The notes beneath the pieces are model-generated. The model was not told where the DNA came from and ran no database searches. It saw nothing but the letters and a program-made list of their open reading frames with translations. Shown piece by piece: positions 26,307 to 35,283 of a stretch of DNA of 64,000 bases. This stretch comes from Ruegeria sp. Alg231-54. Lineage in GTDB: Bacteria > Pseudomonadota > Alphaproteobacteria > Rhodobacterales > Rhodobacteraceae. The stretch lies in the NCBI RefSeq assembly GCF_900143525.1, contig NZ_FREZ01000001.1:816445-880444 (forward strand). The letters are read 5' to 3'. The position numbers were made by a program, and so were the translations under genes. Every line of letters starts with the position of its first letter. Position 1 is the stretch's first letter.

Positions 26307-27218
26307 ATGTCCCTTAGACCAACATTGGAAACCCGCAAAGCCATGCCAACCATGGAAGGCGCAGGCGTCAAATTGCACCGGGCGTTTGGCTTTCAGGACC
26401 CGTCCGAGCTTGACCCGTTCCTGTTGTTCGACGACTTCCGCAATGATCACCCCAAGGATTATCAGGCAGGCTTCCCCTGGCATCCGCATCGCGGCATCGA
26501 AACGATCACTTATGTCCTGTCCGGCTCGGTCGAGCATGCGGATTCGCTGGGCAACACCGGCAATTTGGGCGCAGGCGACGTTCAGTGGATGACCGCCGGG
26601 TCCGGAATCCTGCATCAGGAAATGCCCAAGGGAAACGGTGCGGGCCAAATGCACGGTTTCCAGCTGTGGGGCAATCTGCCGTCAGATCAAAAGATGACAG
26701 CCCCCCGCTATCAGGATGTTCAAAGCAAAGAGATCCCCGAGGTCATTGATGATGACGGCACCACTGTGCGCGTTATTGTTGGTGAGTTCTGGGGCAAAAC
26801 CGGCCCGGTAGACGGTATTGCCGCCGACCCGCAGTACTTGGATATTCAGGTTCCGGCCGGTGTGAGAAAGACCTTTCGCATCGACACCTACCGGCGGGCG
26901 TTTGCCTATGTGTTCCAAGGACAGGCGGCCTTTGCCGATGCATCACAACCTACCGGCGTTCTTTTGGAAAAAGAGGTCGCGGGACAAGAGGTCAACATCC
27001 GTGATCTGTCCGGTGACCGCACTCTGGTTCGGTTCGGCACCGGTGATGAGGTCACGGTTCAAGCTGGTCCGGAAGGTGTCCGGTTTCTGTTGATCTCGGG
27101 CGCGCCGATTGATGAGCCTGTCGCATGGCATGGTCCAATTGTCATGAACACGCGTGCCGAACTAGAACTGGCTTTCAAAGAACTCCGCAATGGCACATTC
27201 ATCCGCGCCGCGCACTGA
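26307..27218 (+). CDS. Pirin family protein
   Basis: The 303-residue bicupin has the pirin metal site in the N-terminal cupin (FPWHPHRGIETITYVLSGSVEHADS, His ligands about residues 55-60 and 77) and the GILHQEMPKG motif. The C-terminal cupin is degenerate, as usual. Bacterial pirins are redox-associated proteins; some have quercetinase activity. AGGAGG precedes the ATG. It converges with the TetR gene 14 bp downstream with no room for a terminator. Confidence 0.92.
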   Translation: MSLRPTLETRKAMPTMEGAGVKLHRAFGFQDPSELDPFLLFDDFRNDHPKDYQAGFPWHPHRGIETITYVLSGSVEHADSLGNTGNLGAGDVQWMTAGSGILHQEMPKGNGAGQMHGFQLWGNLPSDQKMTAPRYQDVQSKEIPEVIDDDGTTVRVIVGEFWGKTGPVDGIAADPQYLDIQVPAGVRKTFRIDTYRRAFAYVFQGQAAFADASQPTGVLLEKEVAGQEVNIRDLSGDRTLVRFGTGDEVTVQAGPEGVRFLLISGAPIDEPVAWHGPIVMNTRAELELAFKELRNGTFIRAAH

Positions 27219-27232
27219 TTAAACAAAGTTGG

Positions 27233-27820
27233 TCAGGCGGTTACGGCGCGTCTGACCATATCCCAATAAACCTGCTCAACTTCGTCCAGCGACAAGCGTC
27301 CGCCTGCACGATACCAGGTCATCACACCGTTCAACATGGCGATCACGGCCAGGGTCGCGATTTTGGTATCAGCAACCGAAAAGAGCCCAGACTTCTGCCC
27401 ATCCTGCAAGATGGCCTCTAGCGAATCCTCATAAGCCCGGCGCAAGCCTTCAATTTCCGAGAAGTTTTCGGGCGTGAGGTTGCGCAACTCCATATAGGCA
27501 ATAAAGACTTCATCCGGTCGCTCCATATGAAACCGAATGTGAAAGCCGACAAAGCGGCGTAGCGCGGTCTCGGCATCGGCGGGTTTTTCAAGTTCACCAT
27601 AAGCAGCCAACAGATCCTGCATGTGATCCTGCATCAGGCGAAACAGCAGGCTTTGCTTGTCGGGCGTGTAGTTGTACAGCGCCCCCGCCTGCACACCCAC
27701 GTCTTTTGCGATCTGGCGCATGGATACAGCGGCATAGCCATGTCGAGCAAACAGCCCCAGCGCTGCTTTTCGAATGCGCGGGCCGGTGATATCGGAGTGA
27801 GAGCCTTGGGTACGTGCCAT
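27233..27820 (-). CDS. TetR-family transcriptional regulator
   Basis: The 195-residue protein has a TetR helix-turn-helix at about residues 14-58 (ITGPRIRKAALGLFARHGYAAVSM, then VQAGALYNYTPDKQSLL). The TetR_C ligand domain contains ENFSEIEGLRRAYED. The ATG at 27820 is chosen; a frame to 27841 would enter the operator. A 22 bp palindrome lies 10 bp upstream of the start, pointing to autorepression and perhaps control of the divergent lipoprotein gene at 27920. The ligand is unknown. Confidence 0.88.
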   Translation of the reverse strand: MARTQGSHSDITGPRIRKAALGLFARHGYAAVSMRQIAKDVGVQAGALYNYTPDKQSLLFRLMQDHMQDLLAAYGELEKPADAETALRRFVGFHIRFHMERPDEVFIAYMELRNLTPENFSEIEGLRRAYEDSLEAILQDGQKSGLFSVADTKIATLAVIAMLNGVMTWYRAGGRLSLDEVEQVYWDMVRRAVTA

Positions 27821-27830
27821 ACCGCCACCG

Positions 27831-27852
27831 TATATGAACAAGCGTTCATATA
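27831..27852. promoter_or_regulatory. Palindromic operator TATATGAAC-N4-GTTCATATA
   Basis: A perfect 9 bp inverted repeat with a 4 bp spacer lies between the TetR start (27820) and the divergent lipoprotein gene (27920). Position and symmetry fit a TetR dimer site. Binding is inference. Confidence 0.75.
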
Positions 27853-27919
27853 GAACCCCGCTTGAACGACCGCCGCAAAAGGTGCATCACGGGGGCAGTC
27901 TCCATTGAAAGGGTTCGGT

Positions 27920-28168
27920 ATGAAGCCCCTGCCACTTTTGGTTCTGCTTCTGACTTGCGCAGCCTGCACGGACTTCCCGGAATTGGAAGGACGCGAACAG
28001 CCGAATGTGCGCTCGGCCGCGTACCCGAAGCTGGTCCCACTTCAGGACATTCTTGGCCCGCCCATAAATCCCGTGAACGAAGCGGCCGAGGTTGAAGAAG
28101 ACCTGACCGCGCGCCGCGAAGCGCTGGCCAAAAGGGCCGAAGCGCTGCAGAACGTGCAAACCAACTGA
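27920..28168 (+). CDS. Small lipoprotein of unknown function
   Basis: The 82-residue product starts MKPLPLLVLLLTCAACTDFP, a lipoprotein signal with Cys at about residue 16. The -3 position is Cys rather than Leu, Val or Ile, so the lipobox is slightly unusual. The mature part ends in a charged coiled segment (EVEEDLTARREALAKRAEALQ). AAAGGG precedes this ATG; an earlier in-frame ATG at 27905 lacks one. Divergent from the TetR gene, whose operator lies 68 bp upstream. No family recognised. Confidence 0.7.
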   Translation: MKPLPLLVLLLTCAACTDFPELEGREQPNVRSAAYPKLVPLQDILGPPINPVNEAAEVEEDLTARREALAKRAEALQNVQTN

Positions 28169-28295
28169 CCTTTCGCGTTTCAACCGACTGTTACCGCTGT
28201 CTCGGATTGCGCCTCGACGCCGAACCCGTTAAGGCACCTTTGAACGGGCAAACAGCCCGAAACCAAGGACATTCGAGCGGAAAGGAACCCACGGG

Positions 28296-29582
28296 ATGAC
28301 ACAGGCGCTGCGGCTGGGAATTGCCGGCTTGGGAACAGTTGGCGTGGGTGTCGTGCGGATCGTGCGCCGCCATGCCGACCTGCTGCAGGCGCGTACAGGT
28401 CGCGCGATCGAAATCACCGCTGTTTCTGCGCGCGACGCAAACAAAGACCGTGGCGTGAACCTGTCGGAATATGCATGGGAGACTGATCCCGTCTCATTGG
28501 CGCAGCGCGACGATGTCGATATTTTTGTCGAACTTATGGGCGGCGAAGACGGCCCCGCCAAAGCATCTGTCGAGGCCGCGTTGGCCGCTGGCAAGGATGT
28601 GGTGACCGCGAACAAGGCTTTGTTGGCCATTCACGGGCAGGAACTGGCTGAAAAAGCCGAGGCCGCAGGCCGTGTAGTCCGTTTCGAAGCGGCCGTTGCA
28701 GGTGGTATCCCTGTGATCAAATCCCTGACCGAGGGGCTGGCCGGGAACGAAATCACCCGCGTCATGGGCGTGATGAACGGCACCTGCAACTATATCCTGA
28801 CACGGATGCAATCGCAGGAACTGGGGTATAACGCGCTGTTCAAGGAATGTGCCGAGCTGGGCTACCTCGAGGCTGACCCGAACCTGGACGTGGGCGGCAT
28901 CGACGCGGCGCACAAGCTGGCACTGTTGTCCTCAATCGCGTTTGGCACCAAACCGAATTTCGACGGCATCCAGATCGAAGGCATCCAGCATATCAGTCTG
29001 GATGACATTCATCAGGCAGCCGACATGGGCTATCGTATCAAGTTGCTGGGTGTCGCTCAGCGCTCGGCACGCGGTCTGGAACAGCGGATGCAGCCGTGCC
29101 TTGTACCCAGCGGCTCGCCCTTGGGTCAGCTGGAAGGCGGCACCAATATGGTCGTCATCGAAGGCGACGCAGTCGATCAGGTCGTCCTGCGCGGCCCCGG
29201 TGCGGGCGAAGGTCCAACGGCTAGCGCCGTGATGGGCGACGTCTGCGATCTGGCGCGCGGATTGCAAATTCCGACCTTTGGCCGCCCTGCAGCAACGTTG
29301 GAGGACGCAAAACCCGCCATTACCGGCCTGCCCGCCCCCTACTATCTGCGCCTCGCGCTGTTCGACAAACCCGGTGCGCTGGCCAAAGTGGCCGCCATTC
29401 TGGGTGACGCGGGTGTCTCGATCGACCGGATGCGCCAGTACGGGCACACCGAAGCCACCGCGCCGGTTCTGATTGTGACGCACAAGACCACGCGGGCCAC
29501 GCTGGATGTCGCATTGGAAGGGCTTCGCGCGACCGATGTCGTGTCGGGTGAGCCCGTCGCATTGCGGATTGAAGAGGTTTGA
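28296..29582 (+). CDS. hom: Homoserine dehydrogenase
   Basis: The 428-residue enzyme reduces aspartate semialdehyde to homoserine in methionine, threonine and isoleucine synthesis. It has the NAD(P)-binding GIAGLGTVGVGVV (about 7-19). The catalytic domain includes GVMNGTCNYILTRM and GYLEADPNLDVGGIDAAHKL. A C-terminal ACT domain (about 350-428: LALFDKPGALAKVAAILGDAG) suggests feedback control by an amino acid, usually threonine. AAAGGAAC precedes the ATG. glpX follows 70 bp on. Confidence 0.97.
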   Translation: MTQALRLGIAGLGTVGVGVVRIVRRHADLLQARTGRAIEITAVSARDANKDRGVNLSEYAWETDPVSLAQRDDVDIFVELMGGEDGPAKASVEAALAAGKDVVTANKALLAIHGQELAEKAEAAGRVVRFEAAVAGGIPVIKSLTEGLAGNEITRVMGVMNGTCNYILTRMQSQELGYNALFKECAELGYLEADPNLDVGGIDAAHKLALLSSIAFGTKPNFDGIQIEGIQHISLDDIHQAADMGYRIKLLGVAQRSARGLEQRMQPCLVPSGSPLGQLEGGTNMVVIEGDAVDQVVLRGPGAGEGPTASAVMGDVCDLARGLQIPTFGRPAATLEDAKPAITGLPAPYYLRLALFDKPGALAKVAAILGDAGVSIDRMRQYGHTEATAPVLIVTHKTTRATLDVALEGLRATDVVSGEPVALRIEEV

Positions 29583-29652
29583 CCCTTGCGGCCTGCACAA
29601 AACGCAGGCTATGCCCGATGAAACGCCTTTATTGACCTGAGGATACGAAAAA

Positions 29653-30636
29653 ATGAGCGCTGCCAAAATCGATTTCAACGACCGTCTGTTGTCTCTTGGC
29701 CTTGCACGGGTCGCAGAGCAGGCCGCACTTGCCTCGGCCTCGCTGGTCGGACGTGGTGACGAAAAGGCTGCGGATCAGGCGGCTGTAAACGCGATGCGCG
29801 AACAGCTGAACCTGCTGGATATTGCGGGTGTGGTTGTCATCGGCGAAGGCGAACGCGACGAAGCACCGATGCTGTATATTGGCGAAGAGGTCGGCACCGG
29901 AAACGGTCCCGGTGTGGATATCGCACTGGACCCGCTTGAGGGCACGACTCTGACCGCGAAGGATATGCCGAACGCGCTGACCGTGATCGCGATGGGCCCG
30001 CGCGGGTCGATGCTGCATGCTCCTGACGTTTACATGGATAAGCTGGCCATTGGTCCGGGCTTTCCCGAAGGCGTCGTAAACCTGGACATGAGCCCGCGTG
30101 AACGCGTTGAAGCGCTGGCCAATGCCAAAGGCTGCAAGCCTGCCGACATCACCGTCTGCATTCTGGAGCGTCCCCGCCACGAAGCGATGATCGCTGAAGT
30201 GCGCGAAACCGGCGCCTCGATCCGCCTGATCACCGATGGTGACGTGGCCGGCGTCATGCACTGTGCCGAAAGCGAAGAGACCGGCATCGATATGTACATG
30301 GGGCAAGGCGGAGCACCCGAGGGCGTTCTGGCCGCTGCCGCGCTGAAATGCATGGGTGGGCAGATCTTTGGCCGCCTGCTGTTCCGCAACGACGACGAGC
30401 GTGGCCGCGCCGCCAAGGCGGGTATCACCGATCTGGACCGCGTTTATTCTCGCGATGAGATGGTGACGGCAGACGTGATCTTTGCCGCAACTGGCGTGAC
30501 GGGTGGCTCTTTGCTGCCGCGGATCAAACGCCAGCCGGGCTGGGTTGAAACCACCACCCTGCTGATGCGTTCCAAAACCGGGTCGGTGCGCCGCATGTCC
30601 TACCGCACGCCAACCTGGCCGCACGACAACGCGTGA
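29653..30636 (+). CDS. glpX: Class II fructose-1,6-bisphosphatase
   Basis: The 327-residue enzyme dephosphorylates fructose 1,6-bisphosphate in gluconeogenesis. Motifs include VIGEGERDEAPMLYIGEEVG and the metal-binding DPLEGTTLTA, with LITDGDVAG and GQGGAPEGVLAAAALKCMGG in the second half. GAGGA precedes the ATG. It follows hom in the same direction, and recJ comes 90 bp later. Confidence 0.96.
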   Translation: MSAAKIDFNDRLLSLGLARVAEQAALASASLVGRGDEKAADQAAVNAMREQLNLLDIAGVVVIGEGERDEAPMLYIGEEVGTGNGPGVDIALDPLEGTTLTAKDMPNALTVIAMGPRGSMLHAPDVYMDKLAIGPGFPEGVVNLDMSPRERVEALANAKGCKPADITVCILERPRHEAMIAEVRETGASIRLITDGDVAGVMHCAESEETGIDMYMGQGGAPEGVLAAAALKCMGGQIFGRLLFRNDDERGRAAKAGITDLDRVYSRDEMVTADVIFAATGVTGGSLLPRIKRQPGWVETTTLLMRSKTGSVRRMSYRTPTWPHDNA

Positions 30637-30681
30637 TGGCTTGCACCTTTGCCTTTGGCAGAGGTTTCGATAGATACAATG

Positions 30682-30707
30682 AGGCCGGATCCGAGAGGGT
30701 CCGGCCT
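30682..30707 (+). terminator. Hairpin between glpX and recJ
   Basis: AGGCCGGA (30682-30689) and TCCGGCCT (30700-30707) form a perfect 8 bp stem with a 10-base loop, 45 bases after the glpX stop. Only TAG follows rather than a T-run, so termination may be partial and allow read-through to recJ. Confidence 0.45.
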
Positions 30708-30726
30708 TAGCATATGAGAGGCAGGC

Positions 30727-32469
30727 ATGAGCTTTTTAGGGGTTGAGCAGTCACTGACCGGGCGGCGTTGGATCGGACCGGAGGCCGAGGTCGAACGGGC
30801 CACGGAAATGCTGGTGCAACAGTCCGGGCTGCCACGTGCGCTATGTCAGGTTCTGGCACGGCGCGGAGTGCCACCCATGGAAGCCGAAAGCTTTCTTGAA
30901 CCAAAGCTGAAGGAATTGCTGCCCGATCCCCGGTCCATGAAAGATATGGAGACCGCCGCAACGCGGTTTTTGGAAGCTGTCCGAAACAAGCAGCGGATCG
31001 CGGTTTTTGCCGATTACGACGTCGATGGGGGCAGTTCGGCGGCTTTGTTGCTTGTCTGGATGCGTCAGATGGGGCTGCAAGCCACGCTGTATGTGCCAGA
31101 CCGAATTGATGAGGGTTATGGGCCGAACGTGCCTGCAATGCAGGAACTGGCGGCCACGCATGACCTGATTATCTGCGTGGATTGCGGAACGCTTAGCCAT
31201 GAACCTATCGCGGCGGCAAAAGGCGCGGATGTCATTGTGCTGGACCACCACCTTGGTGGTGAAACGCTGCCCGATTGCGTGGCGGTCGTGAACCCAAACC
31301 GGCAGGATGAGAGCGGTGATTTGGGGTATTTCTGCGCTGCCGGCGTGGTGTTCCTGATGCTGGTTGAGGCCGGGCGGCAACTGCGTGAGGCTGAGGTTAA
31401 GGGTCCCGACCTGATCGGGCTGCTGGATCTTGTGGCATTGGCAACCGTTGCAGACGTGGCCCCGCTGATTGACGCGAACCGGGCGCTGGTGCGGCAAGGC
31501 CTTAAGGTCATGGCACAGAGGCAACGACCCGGATTAGTGGCGCTGTCGGATGTGGCGCGTATGGATTCAGCCCCTACCAGCTATCACCTGGGTTTTCTTC
31601 TGGGTCCGCGCGTCAATGCGGGCGGGCGGATCGGTCAGGCCGATCTGGGCGCGCGACTGCTGAGCACGAACTCGATGACCGAAGCTGAAGCGCTGTCTCA
31701 AAGGTTGGATGAGTTGAACACCGAGCGTCGTGATATCGAAAACGCGGTACGAGCGGCAGCACTGGAACAAGCCGAGGAACGCGGATTGGACGCACCTCTG
31801 GTTTGGGCGGCGGGCGAAGGATGGCATCCCGGCGTTGTCGGCATCGTGGCATCCCGCCTCAAGGAAAACGCCAACAGACCCGCCATTGTCATCGGCTTTG
31901 ATGGTGATGAAGGCAAGGGTTCAGGGCGGTCGGTTTCTGGCGTTGATCTGGGGGCATCAATCCAACGATTGGCGGCTGAGGGACTTTTGGTCAAAGGCGG
32001 CGGGCACAAGATGGCCGCAGGGCTGACCGTTATGCGGGATCAGTTGGAACCGGCCATGGAACGCCTCAGCGAGTTGTTGGCCAAGCAAGGCGCGGGCAAA
32101 GGCGGTCCTGCAGACATGAAGCTAGACGGAGCGCTTATGCCGGGCGCAGCTTCGGTCGATCTGATCGAACAGATAGAAAAAGCCGGTCCTTTCGGGGCCA
32201 GCGCCCCTGCCCCACGCTATGCGTTGCCGGACCTGCAGGTGCGCTTTGCCAAGCGCGTGGGGGAATCGCATCTGAAACTGTCGCTGACCGACGGGGTTGG
32301 TGGTGGCCTTGATGCCATTGCCTTTGGCGCCTTTGACGGGCCGATGGGGGAAAAGCTGTCCAACCATGGCGGGGCGCGCTTTCATTTCGCCGGGCGGCTT
32401 GAGGTGAACACATGGGGTGGACGGCAAAGCGTTCAGCTGAGACTGGAGGACGCGGCAGAGGCAAACTGA
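30727..32469 (+). CDS. recJ: Single-stranded-DNA-specific exonuclease RecJ
   Basis: The 580-residue protein is a 5'-3' exonuclease acting in recombination and mismatch repair. It has the DHH motifs: FADYDVDGGSSAALL (95-109), VDCGT and LDHHLGGE (about 175). The DHHA1 part has VVGIVASRLKENANRPAIVIG and KGGGHKMAAG. GAGGCAGGC lies just before the ATG. Length matches the family. tRNA-Glu genes follow about 100 bp later. Confidence 0.97.
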   Translation: MSFLGVEQSLTGRRWIGPEAEVERATEMLVQQSGLPRALCQVLARRGVPPMEAESFLEPKLKELLPDPRSMKDMETAATRFLEAVRNKQRIAVFADYDVDGGSSAALLLVWMRQMGLQATLYVPDRIDEGYGPNVPAMQELAATHDLIICVDCGTLSHEPIAAAKGADVIVLDHHLGGETLPDCVAVVNPNRQDESGDLGYFCAAGVVFLMLVEAGRQLREAEVKGPDLIGLLDLVALATVADVAPLIDANRALVRQGLKVMAQRQRPGLVALSDVARMDSAPTSYHLGFLLGPRVNAGGRIGQADLGARLLSTNSMTEAEALSQRLDELNTERRDIENAVRAAALEQAEERGLDAPLVWAAGEGWHPGVVGIVASRLKENANRPAIVIGFDGDEGKGSGRSVSGVDLGASIQRLAAEGLLVKGGGHKMAAGLTVMRDQLEPAMERLSELLAKQGAGKGGPADMKLDGALMPGAASVDLIEQIEKAGPFGASAPAPRYALPDLQVRFAKRVGESHLKLSLTDGVGGGLDAIAFGAFDGPMGEKLSNHGGARFHFAGRLEVNTWGGRQSVQLRLEDAAEAN

Positions 32470-32567
32470 GCCCATTTCCGGCCCTGCCAAAAAAGTTTCG
32501 CATCCCTGCATTTTTCGGCTTGCGGGGGTCAGAGGTAAACCGTAAAAGGCCCTCCACAAGCAAGCGT

Positions 32568-32642
32568 GGCCCGTTCGTCTATCGGTTAGGACGCCAGGTT
32601 TTCAACCTGGAAAGAGGGGTTCGATTCCCCTACGGGCTACCA
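32568..32642 (+). tRNA. tRNA-Glu (UUC), copy 1
   Basis: A complete 75-base cloverleaf including encoded CCA. The acceptor pairs GGCCCGT with ACGGGCT through a G1-U72 wobble. The D-arm is TCTATCGGTTAGGA, the anticodon stem CCAGG/CCTGG holds TTC, and the T-arm is GGGGTTCGATTCCCC. Confidence 0.97.
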
Positions 32643-32666
32643 CTTGTGCTAATGCCACTACCAGAT

Positions 32667-32741
32667 GGCCCGTTCGTCTATCGGTTAGGACGCCAGGTTT
32701 TCAACCTGGAAAGAGGGGTTCGATTCCCCTACGGGCTACCA
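32667..32741 (+). tRNA. tRNA-Glu (UUC), copy 2
   Basis: Sequence-identical to copy 1 and 99 bp downstream of it, also with encoded CCA. Together they form a tandem duplication. It ends 10 bp before the 3' end of the convergent V-ATPase A-subunit gene; no terminator is seen between them. Confidence 0.97.
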
Positions 32742-32751
32742 TTTCCCTGAC

Positions 32752-34593
32752 CTACACTCCAAATTTCTCGCGACTCAGGTCCTGTATCTGCCCCCACAGC
32801 GACTTGAATTCCGGCGTGTTTTCCGCGGCATAGTGGAAGTTCTTCATAAGACCAGTGAGCTGGGTGAACACCTGACGCACTTCACCCTTATCCGCGAATT
32901 CAGCAGTTGATTGCGTAACATCATAGACCAGCTTGAATGTCATCTTCTGGCGCTCTAGCGGGACGGTTGCGTCGACTTTGTCAAAGGCATCCTGCTGTAG
33001 GTACACCATATCTACAAACAACGCTTTTTGCTGTGTGACGAAATCCTCGATGGTGACGCCTTCTTCGCCGGTCACCTGCATCATCTGGTCGACCTGTTCA
33101 CCTTTTTCAATCAGGGCCAGCAGATCGCGCACCTTGCCTGTCCAACCGGGCTCGGCGTTTTTGTCATACCAATCCGAGAGCTGATCAGTGTATCGCGACC
33201 AGCTAAGCATTGGGTCGACCGCAGGATAGAACCGTTTGTAAGCCCGTTCCGAGGACAGCCCCAAAAAGCACTTCACGGTAGACAGCGTGGACTGCGTCAC
33301 AGGCTCGTCAAAATTGCCACCCGCCGGTGAAACCGTACCGATCAGCGTCAGACTACCCAGATCGCCATCATTGGTCTCCATCGCTCCTGCGCGCTCGTAC
33401 AGGCCCTTGATCGAGCTTTCCAGATAGGCAGGGAAGCCTTCTTCACTGGGGATTTCCTCCAGCTTGCCGGAAGTCTCGCGCATGGCTTGCGCCCAGCGGC
33501 TGGTGCTGTCAGCAATCAACAGCACGTCATAGCCCATCTGGCGGTAATACTCGCCCAGGGTGATGCCGGTGAAAATCGACGCCTCGCGGGCCGCTACAGG
33601 CATGGAAGAGGTGTTACAGATGATGATCGTCCGATCCATCAGACTGCCGCCCGACATCGGGTCGGTCATCTTGGGGAATTCGTGGATCGTTTCCACCACC
33701 TCGCCCGCACGCTCACCGCAGGCCACCACGATCACGATATCCACTTTGGAGTTCCGAGCGATCAGGTTTTGCAGCACGGTTTTGCCCGCACCGAACGGGC
33801 CGGGAATACAGGCCGTGCCACCGCGCGCAATGGGGAAGAACGTGTCGATCAGGCGTTGCGAGGTCAGCACCGGTTCAGTCGGGTACAGGCGCTCGGACGA
33901 GGCGCGTTTCAGGATGGTTTCGGGCAACGGTCGTCGTACCGGCCACTTTTGGCACAGGGTCAGCGTGTGCTCCCCACCCTGCTCGTCTTCAAGACGCGCG
34001 ACGATCTCGTGGATCGATGCTGCACCTTTCTGAACCCAGACAACATTGTAATCGCCAACCCAGTTGAAAGGCAGCATGATTTTGTGGGTAAACCGGCCTT
34101 CGGGAACAGTGCCAATGCTGTCGCCGGCCTTGACCGTGTCGCCAACTTTGACTGTGGGAGTGAAAGACCATTTTGCCTGATCATCCAGCGGCGCCACATC
34201 CGCCCCGCGCGGCAGGAAAGTCCCGAATTCGGCCGCAACCTTGGTCAAAGGCGATTGCAGGCCGTCAAAGACCTGCCCCAAAAGACCCGGCCCAAGTTCG
34301 ACCGAAAGTAGTTGTCCCGATTGTTCAACCGGATCACCAACCGCGACGCCGTCCGTGCTTTCATAGACCTGAACGTCGGCTGTATCGCCGCGCACGCGCA
34401 GCACCTCAGCCTTCAGGCGTTCCTGACGCCCACCCGGGGCGGGACGAGTCGGAAGGATGAACACGACCTCGTTCTTGACCAGTTGTCCCGGAACACCAGC
34501 GGCATCTTGGTTGGCCTGAATTTTCACAAGCCCTTCCTGGACAGAGACGACGCGGGCGGTTGCGGTTTGAACCGAAGGTGTTTGGGCACTCAT
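32752..34593 (-). CDS. atpA: V-type ATPase catalytic subunit A
   Basis: The 613-residue protein has the V-type layout: an N-terminal beta-barrel, the non-homologous insertion typical of A subunits (about residues 115-215), and the Walker A loop GPFGAGKT at 265-272. Later come YFxQ-type catalytic segments including LLIADSTSRWAQAMRE and SEEGFPAYLESSIKGLYERAG. It hydrolyses or makes ATP in the V1 head. Last gene of the operon; its ATG overlaps the DUF2764 stop. The 3' end faces the tRNA-Glu genes with only 10 bp between. Confidence 0.96.
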   Translation of the reverse strand: MSAQTPSVQTATARVVSVQEGLVKIQANQDAAGVPGQLVKNEVVFILPTRPAPGGRQERLKAEVLRVRGDTADVQVYESTDGVAVGDPVEQSGQLLSVELGPGLLGQVFDGLQSPLTKVAAEFGTFLPRGADVAPLDDQAKWSFTPTVKVGDTVKAGDSIGTVPEGRFTHKIMLPFNWVGDYNVVWVQKGAASIHEIVARLEDEQGGEHTLTLCQKWPVRRPLPETILKRASSERLYPTEPVLTSQRLIDTFFPIARGGTACIPGPFGAGKTVLQNLIARNSKVDIVIVVACGERAGEVVETIHEFPKMTDPMSGGSLMDRTIIICNTSSMPVAAREASIFTGITLGEYYRQMGYDVLLIADSTSRWAQAMRETSGKLEEIPSEEGFPAYLESSIKGLYERAGAMETNDGDLGSLTLIGTVSPAGGNFDEPVTQSTLSTVKCFLGLSSERAYKRFYPAVDPMLSWSRYTDQLSDWYDKNAEPGWTGKVRDLLALIEKGEQVDQMMQVTGEEGVTIEDFVTQQKALFVDMVYLQQDAFDKVDATVPLERQKMTFKLVYDVTQSTAEFADKGEVRQVFTQLTGLMKNFHYAAENTPEFKSLWGQIQDLSREKFGV

Positions 34594-35282
34594 GCGCTTA
34601 CTCTCTCAAAATCGAAATCTGCGACATTGCTCATGGCTTGCTGGGCAAGCTTCTCAAATCTTGCGGCCGCATTCTGCGCGTTGCTTTGCGACCAGCGATC
34701 GAAAATGTTCCAGATCAAGACATAGATCGCCACGGCCTCAAAATCGAACAGGTGACGGGCGGCGTGTCGTTTCAGTTGCTTATGGCTGACTGACAGCAGC
34801 AGTCGTTCCAGACCCAAGGGGTCCTCGGCCTCAAGCAACTGGCGTGCTTCCTTGATCCACGGCATCGCCGTGGACAGACGGAAATCCGGGTCACCCCAAT
34901 TGGCAGGGATGTGACGGCTCCAACGTCCAAACCCATACGCACCGGACAGCGGATTGCCACCCTGCCCGCGCAGGCGCAGTGCTGCAACAACAGTACGCAG
35001 GTCCATCCGTTCAAGGAACAGGCGGCGCAAGGATGGTTGCGGGATTTCGGCCAACGCTTGTTTGCACCTCAATACAGCCTGCGCGTCAGTGACATCCATG
35101 TCATATGCGCTCCAATTCAGAGCATGTTCCATAACCTTCAGAACCTTAGCGTCCTCGGGCGTCAGCGCCTTAAGGCGACGATCCAGCCGCAGCCGCGACA
35201 GCGGAGGTTGTTTGGCCACGAACAACCGCTCAGAGCCTGGCAGGCTGCTGATCAGGGCGATATAGGCGTCTTGGTCAGACAT
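34590..35282 (-). CDS. DUF2764 protein, putative V-ATPase C-like stalk subunit
   Basis: The 230 residues are almost all helical (AYIALISSLPGSERLF at the start, SRHIPANWGDPDF centrally, FDFEAVAIYVLIWNIFDRW near the end). They match the DUF2764 protein that lies between subunits E and A in Chlamydia and Bacteroidetes V-ATPase operons. It is thought to replace subunit C (the d-type V0 connector), though this is not established. Here it again lies between E and A: 1 bp after atpE, overlapping atpA by 4 bp. Confidence 0.75.
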   Translation of the reverse strand: MSDQDAYIALISSLPGSERLFVAKQPPLSRLRLDRRLKALTPEDAKVLKVMEHALNWSAYDMDVTDAQAVLRCKQALAEIPQPSLRRLFLERMDLRTVVAALRLRGQGGNPLSGAYGFGRWSRHIPANWGDPDFRLSTAMPWIKEARQLLEAEDPLGLERLLLSVSHKQLKRHAARHLFDFEAVAIYVLIWNIFDRWSQSNAQNAAARFEKLAQQAMSNVADFDFERVSA

Positions 35283-35283
35283 C

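Noticed and set aside
33487-34311. 274-residue plus-strand open frame
   Set aside because: Antisense to atpA, which has unmistakable motifs and tight operon overlap.
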